Positions 22,703 through 32,540 of a stretch of 64,000 nt of DNA are shown here, piece by piece. Within the stretch, counting starts at the first letter, position 1. Every line of letters begins with the position of its first letter. The notes below the pieces were generated by a model that was not told the DNA's origin, ran no database searches, and saw nothing but the letters and a program-made list of their open reading frames with translations. The translations under genes were made by a program, and so were the position numbers. The DNA is from Platycnemis pennipes. Its lineage: Eukaryota > Arthropoda > Insecta > Odonata > Platycnemididae. The stretch is taken from NCBI GenBank assembly GCA_933228895.1, contig OW121849.1:127166849-127230848 (forward strand), written 5' to 3'.

Positions 22703-22801
22703 GATAACTCGACTGGAATCCCGCTGTATCCGCCAGGCCTGGACACGCCACCTGTGGTCTCCGCGTATGCCGTGCAGACTTCTCCACCTCCGGTAATCTC
22801 A
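22703..22801. repeat. 99-bp direct repeat, left copy (LINE target duplication)
   Basis: Identical base for base to 30400-30498. It begins GATAACTCGACTGGAATCCC and ends CTCCACCTCCGGTAATCTCA. The copies lie immediately outside the two ends of the LOA-type LINE and are best explained as an unusually long target site duplication. Confidence 0.85.
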
Positions 22802-23452
22802 GATTAGATTAGATTAGATTGAAATAGTGGTGGAGTTCCTCGCAACGGAGGCCCTGGAGCACTTAGACCTATTGGTCCATTGTGCCAACCACCCTATTGG
22901 AGAAGTCACCCATAAAGGCCAACCGCCTTGCTAAAGGCCAGCAAGTCCCCGATGGGGATTTCCCTTACCTCCCTGGGTTCCAAAAATGGGGAACCCAGGT
23001 ACCTGTTTCGAGTCCTCATCACCGCAGGGCACTCGCATAGTATGTGGGATGTGGTTTCGTCCCCTTCTTCGCACCACCTGCATCTGGGGGAATCTACGAT
23101 TCCCAGGAGGTGCAGGTGCCTCATCACCTGGTAGTGCCCCGTGAGGAGACCCACTACCATCCGTAGTTGACCCCTGTTTAATGACAGGAGTCTTCTGGCA
23201 GGCCCAGGTCTAGGCTCTCCAATATGCAGTTTGGCCTGTCTAAGGCCTGGTGCCACTCGCCAGATCTCAGAATGCCGGGCTAGCCTCCACATTCTAATTT
23301 CCGCCATCCCTACCGACGAAGCAATAGGTATGATTGGCTCTGGACCAACCGGATCTCGGCTGGAACCGGCCCTTGCCAGCTCATCAGCCATCTCATTTCC
23401 GGATATGCCTGCATGACCAGGCACCCAGAAGAGTTCCACCTTGCCGCATCTT

Positions 23453-23457
23453 GCTAT
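23453..23457. repeat. Target duplication of the nested LINE, left copy
   Basis: GCTAT, repeated at 25516-25520. Removing one copy and the insert restores the reading frame of the host ORF2 across the RNase H domain. Confidence 0.7.
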
Positions 23458-25515
23458 TTTTATTTTTTTTTATTTTAAAGAAAGAAAACCACATACAGCG
23501 ATGATGCCAATTTATAGTGGCCAATAACAATACATAAATTATTAACATATTCAAGACAAAAATAAAATAAAAGTAACAGGAAACAAATAGTAGGGAAGCC
23601 TATTCTGGGGACAGATGCGAAATAGAAAGGCTAATGAACGATTTAATTGGGAGTGCAAAGGGATCAATGTGTTGGGGGAGGGAGTTCAATAGAGAGGAGA
23701 GACGGAATAAAAGAGAACGTTTGGTAATGGAAAGTCTGGGAGTGGGCACATGAAGTAAAGGATGAGAACGGGTGGGGCGGGATGGAACTTTGAAGTTGAC
23801 ATAGGAGAGCAGAACGGGGCAGTCAATGGTGGAATTGAGAATATTATAAATTAGTTTTAAGTCTGCTGTGAGTCTAAGGGTGCTAAGATTAGGGATGGAG
23901 AGGGAGGAGAGAATAGTATTGGTGGACATGTTACGAAAATGCGGTAATCTATTTTTAACTATTTTAGCAAAGAAATTACAGACACAGTCCAGAGATGAGA
24001 GATTAGTTTGAGGAGAGATAGACCAGATGGGGCAGGAATAGGTAAGAATTGGAAGAACGATAGAAGAAAAGAAGGTTCGAAGGGCTTGTGGGTCATTAAC
24101 TTCAGTGAAACGATAGAGTAGGCCTAAGAGGGACATTGCTTTGGACTTGATGGTTTGTATGTGTTGGGAAAAATTTAATTTACTGTCTGTAATAATACCT
24201 AAGTCTTTGGATGTAGAAACACGTTTTAGGGAGCGATTAAGAACAGTATAATTAAATTCTTGGGTGAACCTTTTTAGGGAAATGGACATCACGCTACACT
24301 TGTCTGGGTTTAATTTAAGCTTCCATACATTGCACCAATTTGATGTCTGTTGTAGGGCTTCTTGCAGTTCATAACAATCGGAAGGCGTTTGAATGTTCTT
24401 GAAAAGTTTGCAGTCATCGGCGTAAAGTAGGGTGTGAGCTTGGGAAGGAGGCAGTAGGGAGGCAAGATCATCAATATATAAATTAAAAAGGTATGGACCA
24501 AGGACACTGCCTTGAGGGACCCCAGATGTCAGTGGAGACCAGGAAGAAGAAAAACCAGAAAGGATGACCCTTTGAGCTCGGTTGCTGAGGAAACTTGAAA
24601 GAAGATTTTTAAAATTACCAGAAATATTGAAACGTTCGCTAAGTTTATGAAGGAGGAGGCTATGGTTGATGGAGTCAAAAGCTTTAGAAAAGTCTAGGAA
24701 AATGGTATCTAACTGTGTTTTGTTATTCAAGGAATTTACGGCATTATGCTGAAAAATAGCTAAGTTGGTCATGCACGAACGGCCCGGAAGAAATCCATGT
24801 TGATTTTCAGAGAGGTGAGGGGATGTGAAGTAATAGAGTCGGTTGAGGATTATTCTCTCACACACAGAAGAGAGGACTGGAAGTAAGGATATGGGTCGAT
24901 AGTTTGATGCTAGGTTTTTTGGGCCAGATTTATGAACGGGGATAACATTAGCAGTTTTCCATAAAGATGGAAAGGTACCCAGGGAAAAACAGCGGTTTAA
25001 GAGTAAGCTTAAAGGTATTGACAGGGATTCAGCACAATTGCGAATGAATATTGGACTCAGGCCATCAGGGCCTGCGGAGCGTTGAAGGGGAATTTTCCGT
25101 AGATAATTAAGAACTTCCAGAGGGTCGGTTTGGATTTCAGAAAGGCAGTTATTAGTAACGGGTGGCAGAAAGTGATCTTTGGTGATGGATGGAGTAGAGA
25201 GGGGCGTCATACATTCAGTGAAGAATCTGAGAAAGAGGCTCGTCCTGTTTTCTCCAACGGCATTGCAATTGGCATACGAAACAATTTCTGGGATTCTGGG
25301 TTTAGAGCGGCGACGATTAACAAAGGACCAAAATTTTCTGGGGTTAGTGGAAATGGTAGAGGAGACGCTCTGGGTGAACTCAGTGTAATCACGATGGATA
25401 AGAAATTTCGAGTAGCGACGCAAATCTTTGAAAGTGCGAAGGGTGTGCTCGTTTGGACAGGACTTATAAAGGTACCAGGCGCGGTTCTTATTTCCAAGAA
25501 TGCGCAAAGTCTCAG
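23458..25515 (-). mobile_element. 5'-truncated Jockey/CR1-type LINE inserted in the LOA-type LINE
   Basis: 2.06-kb insert on the - strand with an A-rich 3' tail (complement of TTTTATTTTTTTTTATTTT at 23458) and 5-bp GCTAT duplications. The 5' end is cut inside the coding sequence, so the endonuclease region is missing, as usual for incomplete target-primed reverse transcription. The remaining open frame is uninterrupted, which implies a young insertion. Confidence 0.85.
23600..25507 (-). CDS. Reverse transcriptase of the nested Jockey/CR1-type LINE (partial)
   Basis: 635 codons without a stop; the open frame continues upstream to the truncation point at 25515, so the listed start is not a real initiator. 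RT motifs in order: LRKIPLQRSAGPDGLSPIFI, NYRPISLLPVLS, the catalytic LDFSKAFDSINH, SGVPQGSVLGPYLFNLYIDD, the second catalytic box LLYADDCKLF, and LNPDKCSVM in the thumb-side region. A C-terminal domain of about 200 residues follows (LRTFFSSIVLPILTYSCPIW...) ending SHLSPE. GVPQGSVLGP with YADD fits the Jockey/CR1 group. The endonuclease is absent. Although the RT is intact, the element lacks its own 5' end. Confidence 0.85.
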   Translation of the reverse strand: MRILGNKNRAWYLYKSCPNEHTLRTFKDLRRYSKFLIHRDYTEFTQSVSSTISTNPRKFWSFVNRRRSKPRIPEIVSYANCNAVGENRTSLFLRFFTECMTPLSTPSITKDHFLPPVTNNCLSEIQTDPLEVLNYLRKIPLQRSAGPDGLSPIFIRNCAESLSIPLSLLLNRCFSLGTFPSLWKTANVIPVHKSGPKNLASNYRPISLLPVLSSVCERIILNRLYYFTSPHLSENQHGFLPGRSCMTNLAIFQHNAVNSLNNKTQLDTIFLDFSKAFDSINHSLLLHKLSERFNISGNFKNLLSSFLSNRAQRVILSGFSSSWSPLTSGVPQGSVLGPYLFNLYIDDLASLLPPSQAHTLLYADDCKLFKNIQTPSDCYELQEALQQTSNWCNVWKLKLNPDKCSVMSISLKRFTQEFNYTVLNRSLKRVSTSKDLGIITDSKLNFSQHIQTIKSKAMSLLGLLYRFTEVNDPQALRTFFSSIVLPILTYSCPIWSISPQTNLSSLDCVCNFFAKIVKNRLPHFRNMSTNTILSSLSIPNLSTLRLTADLKLIYNILNSTIDCPVLLSYVNFKVPSRPTRSHPLLHVPTPRLSITKRSLLFRLSSLLNSLPQHIDPFALPIKSFISLSISHLSPE

Positions 25516-25520
25516 GCTAT
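25516..25520. repeat. Target duplication of the nested LINE, right copy
   Basis: GCTAT, matching 23453-23457. Confidence 0.7.
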
Positions 25521-28500
25521 ATTGTTGAGTGCCTCACGACACTCCTGCAGCAGCTGTGATTTGCACCATGGCGATGTCAGCGCCTTTAGAGCTGCCTGAC
25601 TGTCCGTGCATATGTGTATCGGTCTGTTAAACTTCCCGATCTCCTTAATAGCATACGCACAGGTCAGAAGTGCATATACCTCCGCCTGGAACACCGTAGC
25701 ATATTTTCCCAAAGGGATTGAGAGCTTTCTTTGTGTACTACAATTGTAGATGCCCGCTCCCGCTCTTCCTTCTTTCCTAGAGCCGTCCGTATACCATACC
25801 TCGGCCCCAGAGTGAAGATCTTTCCCCTTTCCTCTAGCCCATTGTTCCCTATCCGGGAAGTGGGTTTTGAAGTAGGGGGGTGTTTGATTGAATCTGGCTA
25901 TCATTCCATCACTGCCCATCCCGAGGATGGGACTCGACTTCATGAGCTCCGTCCAAACCTGTCTATGACCATAGGAACTTCCTTTGTCATACCACTGTCC
26001 CATACATTTGAGACGATAGGCTGCTGTCCTTGCATGTACCTCAGCTTCCACATAAAGTGGAGGGAGGTTCAGCAGCGTTTCCAGAGCTAGAGTTGGGGTT
26101 GTTCTCATAGCCCCCGTAATGCCCATGCAGGCCATTCGCTGAAGGTGGTTCAGTTTATTCTCAGCAGTTTTGAGCCGGACTCTCTTCCACCACACTATAG
26201 AGCAGTACAGGAAACTAGGTTTAATGACTGCCGTATAAATCCATCTAGTGGCTTTTGGTTGAAGTCCCCATGTTTTACCAAGGGTCCTCCTGCACATCCA
26301 TAAAGAGGCACAAGCTTTCTTTGCCCTGGTCTCCAAATGCTCTCCCCAGTTAAGCTTGGAGTCCAAAATAACTCCAAGATACTTGACCGATGGTGAGGGA
26401 TGTAAAACCTTTCCCTGCAAGGAGGGAGGTCTAAAGCCCTCCATTTTCCTTTTATTGGTAAACAATACAAGCTTGGTTTTCTCCGGATTTACAGTCAGCC
26501 CTGTTTCTGCACACCACCCCATTACCTTATCCAGGGCTTTCTGCATAAGTCCGGAGACAGTATCAAGGTATTTTCCAGTGATGAGTATAACTACATCATC
26601 TGCGTACGAGTGTATGCGCCAGTCCTATTCAATTTTAAGATAAGACTGTCGACTACCATATTCCAGAGGAGTGGAGATAACACTCCTCCCTGAGGGCAGC
26701 CTCGAGTCACTGCCACCTTCATTGAACTGTCTCTCAAGACTACTTTGACAGTTCTCTGTTCCAACATGTGTCTAATCCAGCTCACAATGTGAGCATGGAT
26801 GCCATGTCTTCCTGCAGCAATGCAGATTTGATCGAAGGACGTGTTATTAAATGCTCCCTCGACATCAAGAAATGCCCCCAGTCCGTACATTCCATGCTCC
26901 AGCACCCCCTCAATCCTGCTAACAAGATTGTGTAGCGCCGTCTCCACGGATTTTCCTTTCTGGTAGGCATGTTGATACAGGTGTAGGGGGTGATCTCTTA
27001 ATGGTCCCTCCCTTATGTACCTGTCCACTATCTTTTCTAATGTCTTCAATAGAAAAGACATAAGACTGATTCCTCGAAAGGAATCTGCTCTTGTGTAGTC
27101 CGTCTTACCCGGTTTAGGTATGAAGACCACCTTGGTGACCCTCCAGGCTTTTGGAACATATCCATAAGCCAGGCATGAGCGAAATATTCTTACCATTGGA
27201 AGGAGGAGCAAATCCTGCCCTTCCTGAAGGAGTGCAGGAAATACCCCATCCTCCCCAGCAGCCTTAAAGGGGCTAAAGCTCATGATTGCCCATTTTGTAA
27301 CTGAGTACGTCACGATGCTGGAGGAAAGTCTCCATTCTGTCCGAGCCGGACGGATGGGATTCCTCCCATACTGCATCTCCCTCAACTCTCTGGAGCCTGG
27401 GAAGTGGGTCTCCAGCATTAGCTTTAACGCTTCCTTATCGGAAGACGTGAAGTCTCCCGAGGGAAGCAGTAGAGAACCCACCCCTGCTTCCGAGTCTTTT
27501 GATAGGATCTTATGAAGTCTCGCCATCTGTGGAACAGTCTCTACGCTCTCACAGAAGCCCCTCCATGAGTCCCTTTTACAGCGCTTAATTGCTGCTTTGT
27601 ACCTCCGTTGGGCAACCTTAAAGTTTTCCCAATCCCGAGGCATTCTTGTCCTCTTTGCTTTATTAAAGAGTTTCCTAGTCCCTCTACGGAGACCGTCTAA
27701 TTCTGCTCCCCACCAGGGCAATTTACACCCTTCCTTCCTGGTCATTAGGGGGCAGCTGTTTTCGTAGGATGTGATGATGCTATTCTGTAGATGCTCCACA
27801 GCAGCCTCCACCTCATCCACGTTTCTAAACTTGCACTGAGGTGCCCCCTCTAGGGCAGCTCCCAGCCTCTCTCGATATAGTCCCCAGTTGGTATTCCTGG
27901 GGTTTCTATATGTTATTTCCCTGTAATTGGATTCTAAAAGAGTGAAGAGTATGTGTCTGTGGTCGGACAAAGTTATCTCCCCTGACACTCTCCACCCATC
28001 AATCCTGTGCAGCAGAGAACTGGTGCACAGTGTGATGTCTATCACCTCCTGCCTAATGCTGTTTGCAAAGGTAGGTTGTGATCCTTTATTGAGTATTTGT
28101 AACTCCGTAGACATAAGGTACTCCAACAAGGACTCTCCTCTACCGTTGGTGCTCCCACTCCCCCACACAATGTGGTGCGAGTTAGCATCACAACCGATAA
28201 TCAGGTCCCACTTGTTGGTCTTGCAGTGACTCACCAGCCTCTCCATCTCATTCGATGGTGGGGGAGCCGGTGAATCATATGGCAGATAAGAGGAGCAGAC
28301 AACCACTCTCCTCCTATTCTCACCTTCCCCAAGGGTCAGCAGAACTACTGCCTGATCCCTCGTAGTAAATTCTGATAAATGTGTTGCATTTATCCCATTC
28401 ACATAGATACAAGCTCTAGGTCTATCAACAGTGGTGCAGTAAAATACTTTACCCACAGTCATACTTAGTCCTCTGACTCTGCCTTGGAAAGCCCAGGGCT

Positions 28501-28611
28501 CTTGAATCAGAGCTATCTTAACCTCACCTTTCGATAGGATCCTTTGCAGGACCCCCGAGGCAGCCCTGCTGTGCTGCAGGTTGGCCTGGAGCATGTCGAT
28601 ACCCGCCATGC

Positions 28612-30051
28612 TTAGGCCCTCCCAGCACCATCTTCCTCCCCCAGCACCTTTTCCTTGGGGGGATGTTGGACCTTCCCGTCCTCAGAAGTATGGGGCTTCT
28701 CCTCAGCCCCATCCCTACCCAAAAGGGTCACCTCTACCTGCTGTAGGCCGATGGTTCCCTTGAAGTTTGGCGCTGTCAAGCACTTGATAGATGCTTCATC
28801 CACCCCCAGGACAAACCGAGTTCCCCGAGGGGTGTCGCACCTTTCATAAGGTCTCCATAGGGCTATTTGCAGCCCCGGATTGACCCTTTGTAACCTCCCC
28901 AGGAGGGTCTTGGTGTCCGGTTTACTACGCCCCGGCACCCAGATCATCACTCTTCTCCTCCTGATGAGTTTATCGGCATCCACAGCTTGGAAGATGGTCC
29001 CCTCAACCGGTCCCATCCTCTTTGCCGCTTCAACCAACCAGGCTGCCGAACGGTCGTCGTCACAGCTAATCTCGAGCGCCCCGTTTGCAAACCTGGTCCC
29101 CCGAAAGACAGGGAGGTCCTGGTCTTCTGGGACCTCGTCCCAGAGTCCTTCCAGTCTCCTCTCTATCTCCTCTTGCCATTCCTCTATCATCATCACCTGA
29201 GGATATCCTATTGGGATGATGGCCATTTTCTTAAGATTCCTGGACGCCTCTGCATATGAGGGCCGAGAACCAGTCTTTGCCCTCTTGGCGTCCTGAATCT
29301 TATTTGTAGGCGTACCCCCTGGGGTACGCCTCCTCTTTACAGAGGTGGGGGGAGTATCTATCGTCTCCACTCCCCGCCCCGGGGCCCCGCCAGCAGTCAC
29401 ACCAGCAGTACCCCCATGAGCAGGAGGGTCCGGCAGACTCTCACCACGTCCCCCCGCTCCCGGCTTTTTCCTCTTCCTCCTCCTGGCGGCACCAGTCCGC
29501 TTTCCTTCCGTAGTGAGCCTCTCCATTCTCTGAGAAACGCTCCCTAGGGTGTTAATGGAGGCCCCCGAGTCAGAGTCTACCCCTTTGGGGGGGGAGCCCC
29601 GACCCGGTGCCTCTTTAATGGTCGACTCCGAGGAGTCAGAAAGGTTGCCCATCTCCTCCAGGTGGGTGGGTAGGGATGGAACAATGGAGGCTGCGTCCTC
29701 ATCGGGAGCCCCACAGGGGCTCACCGACAGTATCGCTTCCTCCATAGATAGGGATGGGGTAGTGGGGGCTGCGTCCTCACTGGGAGCCCCGCAGGGGCTC
29801 ACCAGCAGTATCGCTTCCCCCACAGGTAGGGATGAGGTAGTGGAGGCCGCGTCCTCATTGGGAGCCCCGCAGGGGCTCTCCAACAGTATCGCTTCCTCCA
29901 CAAGGGAAGTGAGACTACAAGAGTCCATTTTGAGAGTGTGCCTTTCAGCACCCTCCATAGCTCCCTCCACAACTCCCTCCATAACTCCCTCCATAACTCC
30001 CTCCATAACTCCCTCCATAGCTCCCTCCTTGGTTATTTGGTTGGTATCCAT
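28612..30051 (-). CDS. ORF1 protein of the LOA/I-type LINE (RNA-binding, DUF4780-like)
   Basis: Starts at ATG (30051, MDTNQITKEGAM). N-terminal third is low complexity: a repeated MEGV/MEGA tetrapeptide, then three copies of about 28 residues of the form EAIL--SPCGAP-EDAA---SLP. The middle is basic (ARRRKRKKPGAGGRG; VKRRRTPGG) and could bind nucleic acid or act as a nuclear signal. The C-terminal 200 residues (RPSYAEASRNLKKMAIIPIG..., RRRRVMIWVPGRSKPDTKTL, GLQQVEVTLLGRD) resemble the globular domain (DUF4780-like) of insect LINE ORF1 proteins. No CCHC knuckle is seen. The frame is intact. Role by analogy: coats LINE RNA. Confidence 0.75.
   Translation of the reverse strand: MDTNQITKEGAMEGVMEGVMEGVMEGVVEGAMEGAERHTLKMDSCSLTSLVEEAILLESPCGAPNEDAASTTSSLPVGEAILLVSPCGAPSEDAAPTTPSLSMEEAILSVSPCGAPDEDAASIVPSLPTHLEEMGNLSDSSESTIKEAPGRGSPPKGVDSDSGASINTLGSVSQRMERLTTEGKRTGAARRRKRKKPGAGGRGESLPDPPAHGGTAGVTAGGAPGRGVETIDTPPTSVKRRRTPGGTPTNKIQDAKRAKTGSRPSYAEASRNLKKMAIIPIGYPQVMMIEEWQEEIERRLEGLWDEVPEDQDLPVFRGTRFANGALEISCDDDRSAAWLVEAAKRMGPVEGTIFQAVDADKLIRRRRVMIWVPGRSKPDTKTLLGRLQRVNPGLQIALWRPYERCDTPRGTRFVLGVDEASIKCLTAPNFKGTIGLQQVEVTLLGRDGAEEKPHTSEDGKVQHPPKEKVLGEEDGAGRA
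29680..29905 (-). repeat. Minisatellite inside LINE ORF1 (about 90-bp units)
   Basis: Three in-frame units, each containing CTCATxGGGAGCCCC(A/G)CAGGGGCTC on the + strand; they encode the SPCGAP-EDAA repeats of ORF1. Confidence 0.75.
29950..30028 (-). repeat. 12-bp minisatellite at the ORF1 N-terminus
   Basis: About six to seven units of CTCCCTCCATAA/CTCCCTCCATAG on the + strand, encoding the repeated (M/V)EG(V/A) tetrapeptide. The unit is a multiple of three, so copy number can vary without breaking the frame. Confidence 0.8.
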
Positions 30052-30399
30052 ATTTGGTCCCACGAGTAGCTAGGGAAATAAAGGGTCCACCCACACAGAG
30101 CCCCGCATGCGTGGGTAAGGCTAAATAAAACCGGAGGTCGCCCAGTATCCGGAGTCTCTCTGTTAGCGACTTCTTACCCTCCGCCCCGCAATGCGGTCAC
30201 CCTAGGCACAGAGACGCACCGTGGTGTTGGGAGCTGTTTATCGACCGCCAGGTCTAGATCCGTCATGTTCAGCGATACCAGGGGCACCTCGTGGAGGATG
30301 TGGCTCTTCACCACGCATGACGGTCTTGGTGGTCCATAGGCATGGTCTGCCCTTGTCCCACCCTGGAGTCCCTTACTCCTTACCCCCTCCGGTAATCTC

Positions 30400-30498
30400 G
30401 ATAACTCGACTGGAATCCCGCTGTATCCGCCAGGCCTGGACACGCCACCTGTGGTCTCCGCGTATGCCGTGCAGACTTCTCCACCTCCGGTAATCTCA
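30400..30498. repeat. 99-bp direct repeat, right copy (LINE target duplication)
   Basis: Identical to 22703-22801. Immediately inside it, the LINE 5' end (30386-30399 on the + strand) repeats CTCCGGTAATCTC, which is also the other end of the 99-bp unit; this suggests strand switching on the target while the 5' junction was made. Confidence 0.85.
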
Positions 30499-30790
30499 AT
30501 CACTTCTCGATCCGGCAGAGCTTCCGCTCCGTGATTTTCTTTGTGGATTCTCCTCTCGCTTCTTCCCGGCGATCGCCTCTTTATACCTCGTTTGCAGGGG
30601 AAGGGGACGTGGAAGGAGGAGGAAAACTGATGGAGGGGGGGCACACCAAGGGAATACTCGCACTTTTGGTGATCCTCACCAGTCAACCATCCCCTGTGAC
30701 TCATGCACGTCCCACTTGATGCAGTTGACATACCCATTCCTTCCGTACCTCTCACACACACACACACACATACCAAAACCATTCACTCAT
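30499..30790 (-). promoter_or_regulatory. Target locus of the LINE, with TATA-like box and (CA)n run
   Basis: On the - strand, GGTATAAAGAGGC (about 30572-30584) lies some 80 bases upstream of the 99-bp repeat, in a GC-rich context, and could be a core promoter. A CA microsatellite lies at about 30751-30770. An open frame runs through the whole block on the - strand but is not recognisable. Confidence 0.3.
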
Positions 30791-32066
30791 GTTTCCTCCC
30801 ACCCCAACGATCCGAACTGAGGACGGAGAAAAGGAAATGGGGAAGGGGGGTGAAGGAGTGATGTGGGTGGAGGAAGGAAAAGGTGTAACGGCCTGAACCG
30901 TTACAACCTCTAACCAAACTCAATTTTATCTTCACGATACAGCATAACTTATGACCTTTTGACAAAAAATCAGGCACGACTTTTGCAGAATGTATTTATT
31001 GTAATGTTATAATTTAATACAGAAATTCCCCATAACAAGAAATGAAAAAATGAATGTAAAATAAAGTTCCTTACATAAAAACAATGAGTTTGCTTGGCTA
31101 TTTGCCAAGCAGTGAACCCAAAATAAGTGTACAGACAACCATGAAATAATGATGCTATCATACCTGCCAGGTGGCCTATTTGGGCAGAGTAATGCTTTTC
31201 CTCACCATCATAGTCAAATTAGCTGGTTTTCACAATATAGTGCTCCTGGGTGTTGAAATCTTTCAGCAGCATTGGCTTGAAATATTGGTTCCAGTGAATT
31301 TTAACTTTTGTTTACCGAGACATATACATGTGCATACCTCACTATCTGGTCTCTGCAAAACCTAACCTTCACAAATCACTTTTGGATACACTATACTCAT
31401 TTTTTCTATTCTTTCTTCCCGCAGCATGTTGTGGATCACCAGAAAAGCTGATGCCGCATGAACTTGAACCTCACGTGCTTGCAAGGTGAACTGTATATTC
31501 TTGATATGGTTTCCATGGGAGGTTGCATGGATCCTTTCTACTTTCTGCATCTGCCTCTTTTTCAGTCAAGGTACCAACATATAGAGTAGAGTAATATTGT
31601 GTTTAAATAAGCTCTCAAGAATGTGTTACATGCCAGTTGTGCTTCAGTTTTACACTGCTTATGCATGAAAAGAAAAAAGTACTATTTCAAGGATTAATGA
31701 GAACATTAATATGGTATGAATCAGTTACTTTAAATCATAAATTTGACTATTCTTCTAGAGTGTAGTGAAGTAACTGTAGGAAACCATGAGTACTACCTTT
31801 TCATTATGCCTCATAAATTGTGGGCAACAGGTAGCCCAATATTGCTCATTCACCTTAATGCACTAATTGTGTGAATTGCAGCTTACCACTCCCATATGCT
31901 TTCTTAGGGTTTTAGGGAGGGTAAGTGGAAGCATCTGGAATGGAGGAGGTGGGAATTTACAGATAGGCGTGGCATATTTTCCCCACTTACATTCCACACC
32001 ATGTAGTGGGAGTGTAGGGTTTAGAGACTTATAAATCATCCGAGGAGAGATGGTAGGAGGCAGCCA
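30791..32066. other. Noncoding stretch
   Basis: Mixed composition, no supportable gene, no clear repeat with paired ends. Confidence 0.4.
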
Positions 32067-32074
32067 ATACCTAC

Positions 32075-32540
32075 TAGAGGCCTGCAAATGGGTGCGAAAT
32101 CCAGATGACCCTCACCTGCCCGTGCCGGGCACCCTCACCCGTGTGACGTAGATGCCCGACCGTGCCCGTTCGCCCAAGGTGCCCGAATCCTAGGTGGGTG
32201 CCCAAGTCCTAGACGTGTGCCCAGGTTGCTTGCCCAAACTGAGGGGAGGGGCGGTAAAAGAGTGAGTGAAAATTATTGCGAATGGCATAGACCCTTGAGA
32301 AAGATACTTATGATGATATAAGGTGATGATTTTAGGTTGGTCGCCCGGCCTGGAGGCAGGTGTCCACTCAGCCAATGGGTGACCGCCTCTTCTCGGCAAG
32401 TTCTCCATTTTATGTTCGGAATGTATTTTATGTACTTCGGAAAAGTCTGTCAAATGTCTTCAGGTTGTGCCTCTTTCTTTATCTCTCGCACGCTGGTGGG
32501 TGACCCACGCCCGTATTTTGCGACCATGTGCAGGCCTCTA
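32075..32540. mobile_element. Non-autonomous hAT-like element
   Basis: The left end TAGAGGCCTGCAAATGGGTG is mirrored at the right end, whose complement reads TAGAGGCCTGCACATGGTCG. The TAGAGG-type terminus and 466-bp size suit a hAT MITE. The 8-bp flanks (ATACCTAC / ATCCTACC) match only partly. The interior has CTCACC / GTGCCCG repeats; no transposase. Confidence 0.55.

Larger units (their letters stand above)
22906..28609 (-). pseudogene. ORF2 of the LOA/I-type LINE: endonuclease, reverse transcriptase, RNase H
   Basis: Three blocks. 28609-26591 starts MAGIDMLQANLQHSRAASGV; it carries the endonuclease (LIQEPW; GCDANSHHIVWGS; a late SDHRHI motif) and the RT fingers and palm (KAAGEDGVFPALLQ, GCPQGGVLSPLLWN). 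A one-base-type frame change near 26600-26640 separates it from SYADDVVIL and block 2, which runs to 25516 with RNase H motifs YTDGS, FQAE and TDSQAAL. Block 3 (23457-22906) resumes after the nested LINE with VELFWVPGHAGISGNEMADE and the zinc-type CRWC...H...CEC. All four RNase H acidic residues are present. ATG lies two bases after the ORF1 stop (TAAGCATGG), suggesting coupled reinitiation. Confidence 0.85.
22802..30399 (-). mobile_element. LOA/I-type non-LTR retrotransposon with nested LINE insertion
   Basis: Full-length two-ORF LINE on the - strand, about 5.5 kb once the nested insertion is discounted. Order 5' to 3': untranslated leader (30399-30052), ORF1 (30051-28612), ORF2 (28609-22906), 3' UTR and a tail of TCTAA repeats (22802-22821). 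ORF2 combines an apurinic-type endonuclease, a reverse transcriptase, RNase H and a C-terminal cysteine motif, the layout of the I/LOA/R1 group. The tail is a simple repeat rather than poly(A), as in that group. It is inactivated by a frame change just before the YADD box and by another LINE inserted in the RNase H region. The flanking 99-bp repeats are exact. Confidence 0.85.

Noticed and set aside
29680..30028. CRISPR array
   Set aside because: Units are contiguous minisatellites within a coding frame without unique spacers, in a eukaryotic LINE.
22703..30498. The 99-bp repeats as LTRs of an LTR retrotransposon
   Set aside because: The enclosed element encodes an endonuclease-RT-RNase H LINE without gag, protease or integrase, ends in a TCTAA simple repeat, and the repeats lie outside its ends.
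30174..30782. A 202-codon - strand open frame as a gene
   Set aside because: It crosses the boundary between the target DNA, the 99-bp repeat and the LINE leader, and begins in a CA repeat. It is a chance or chimeric frame.
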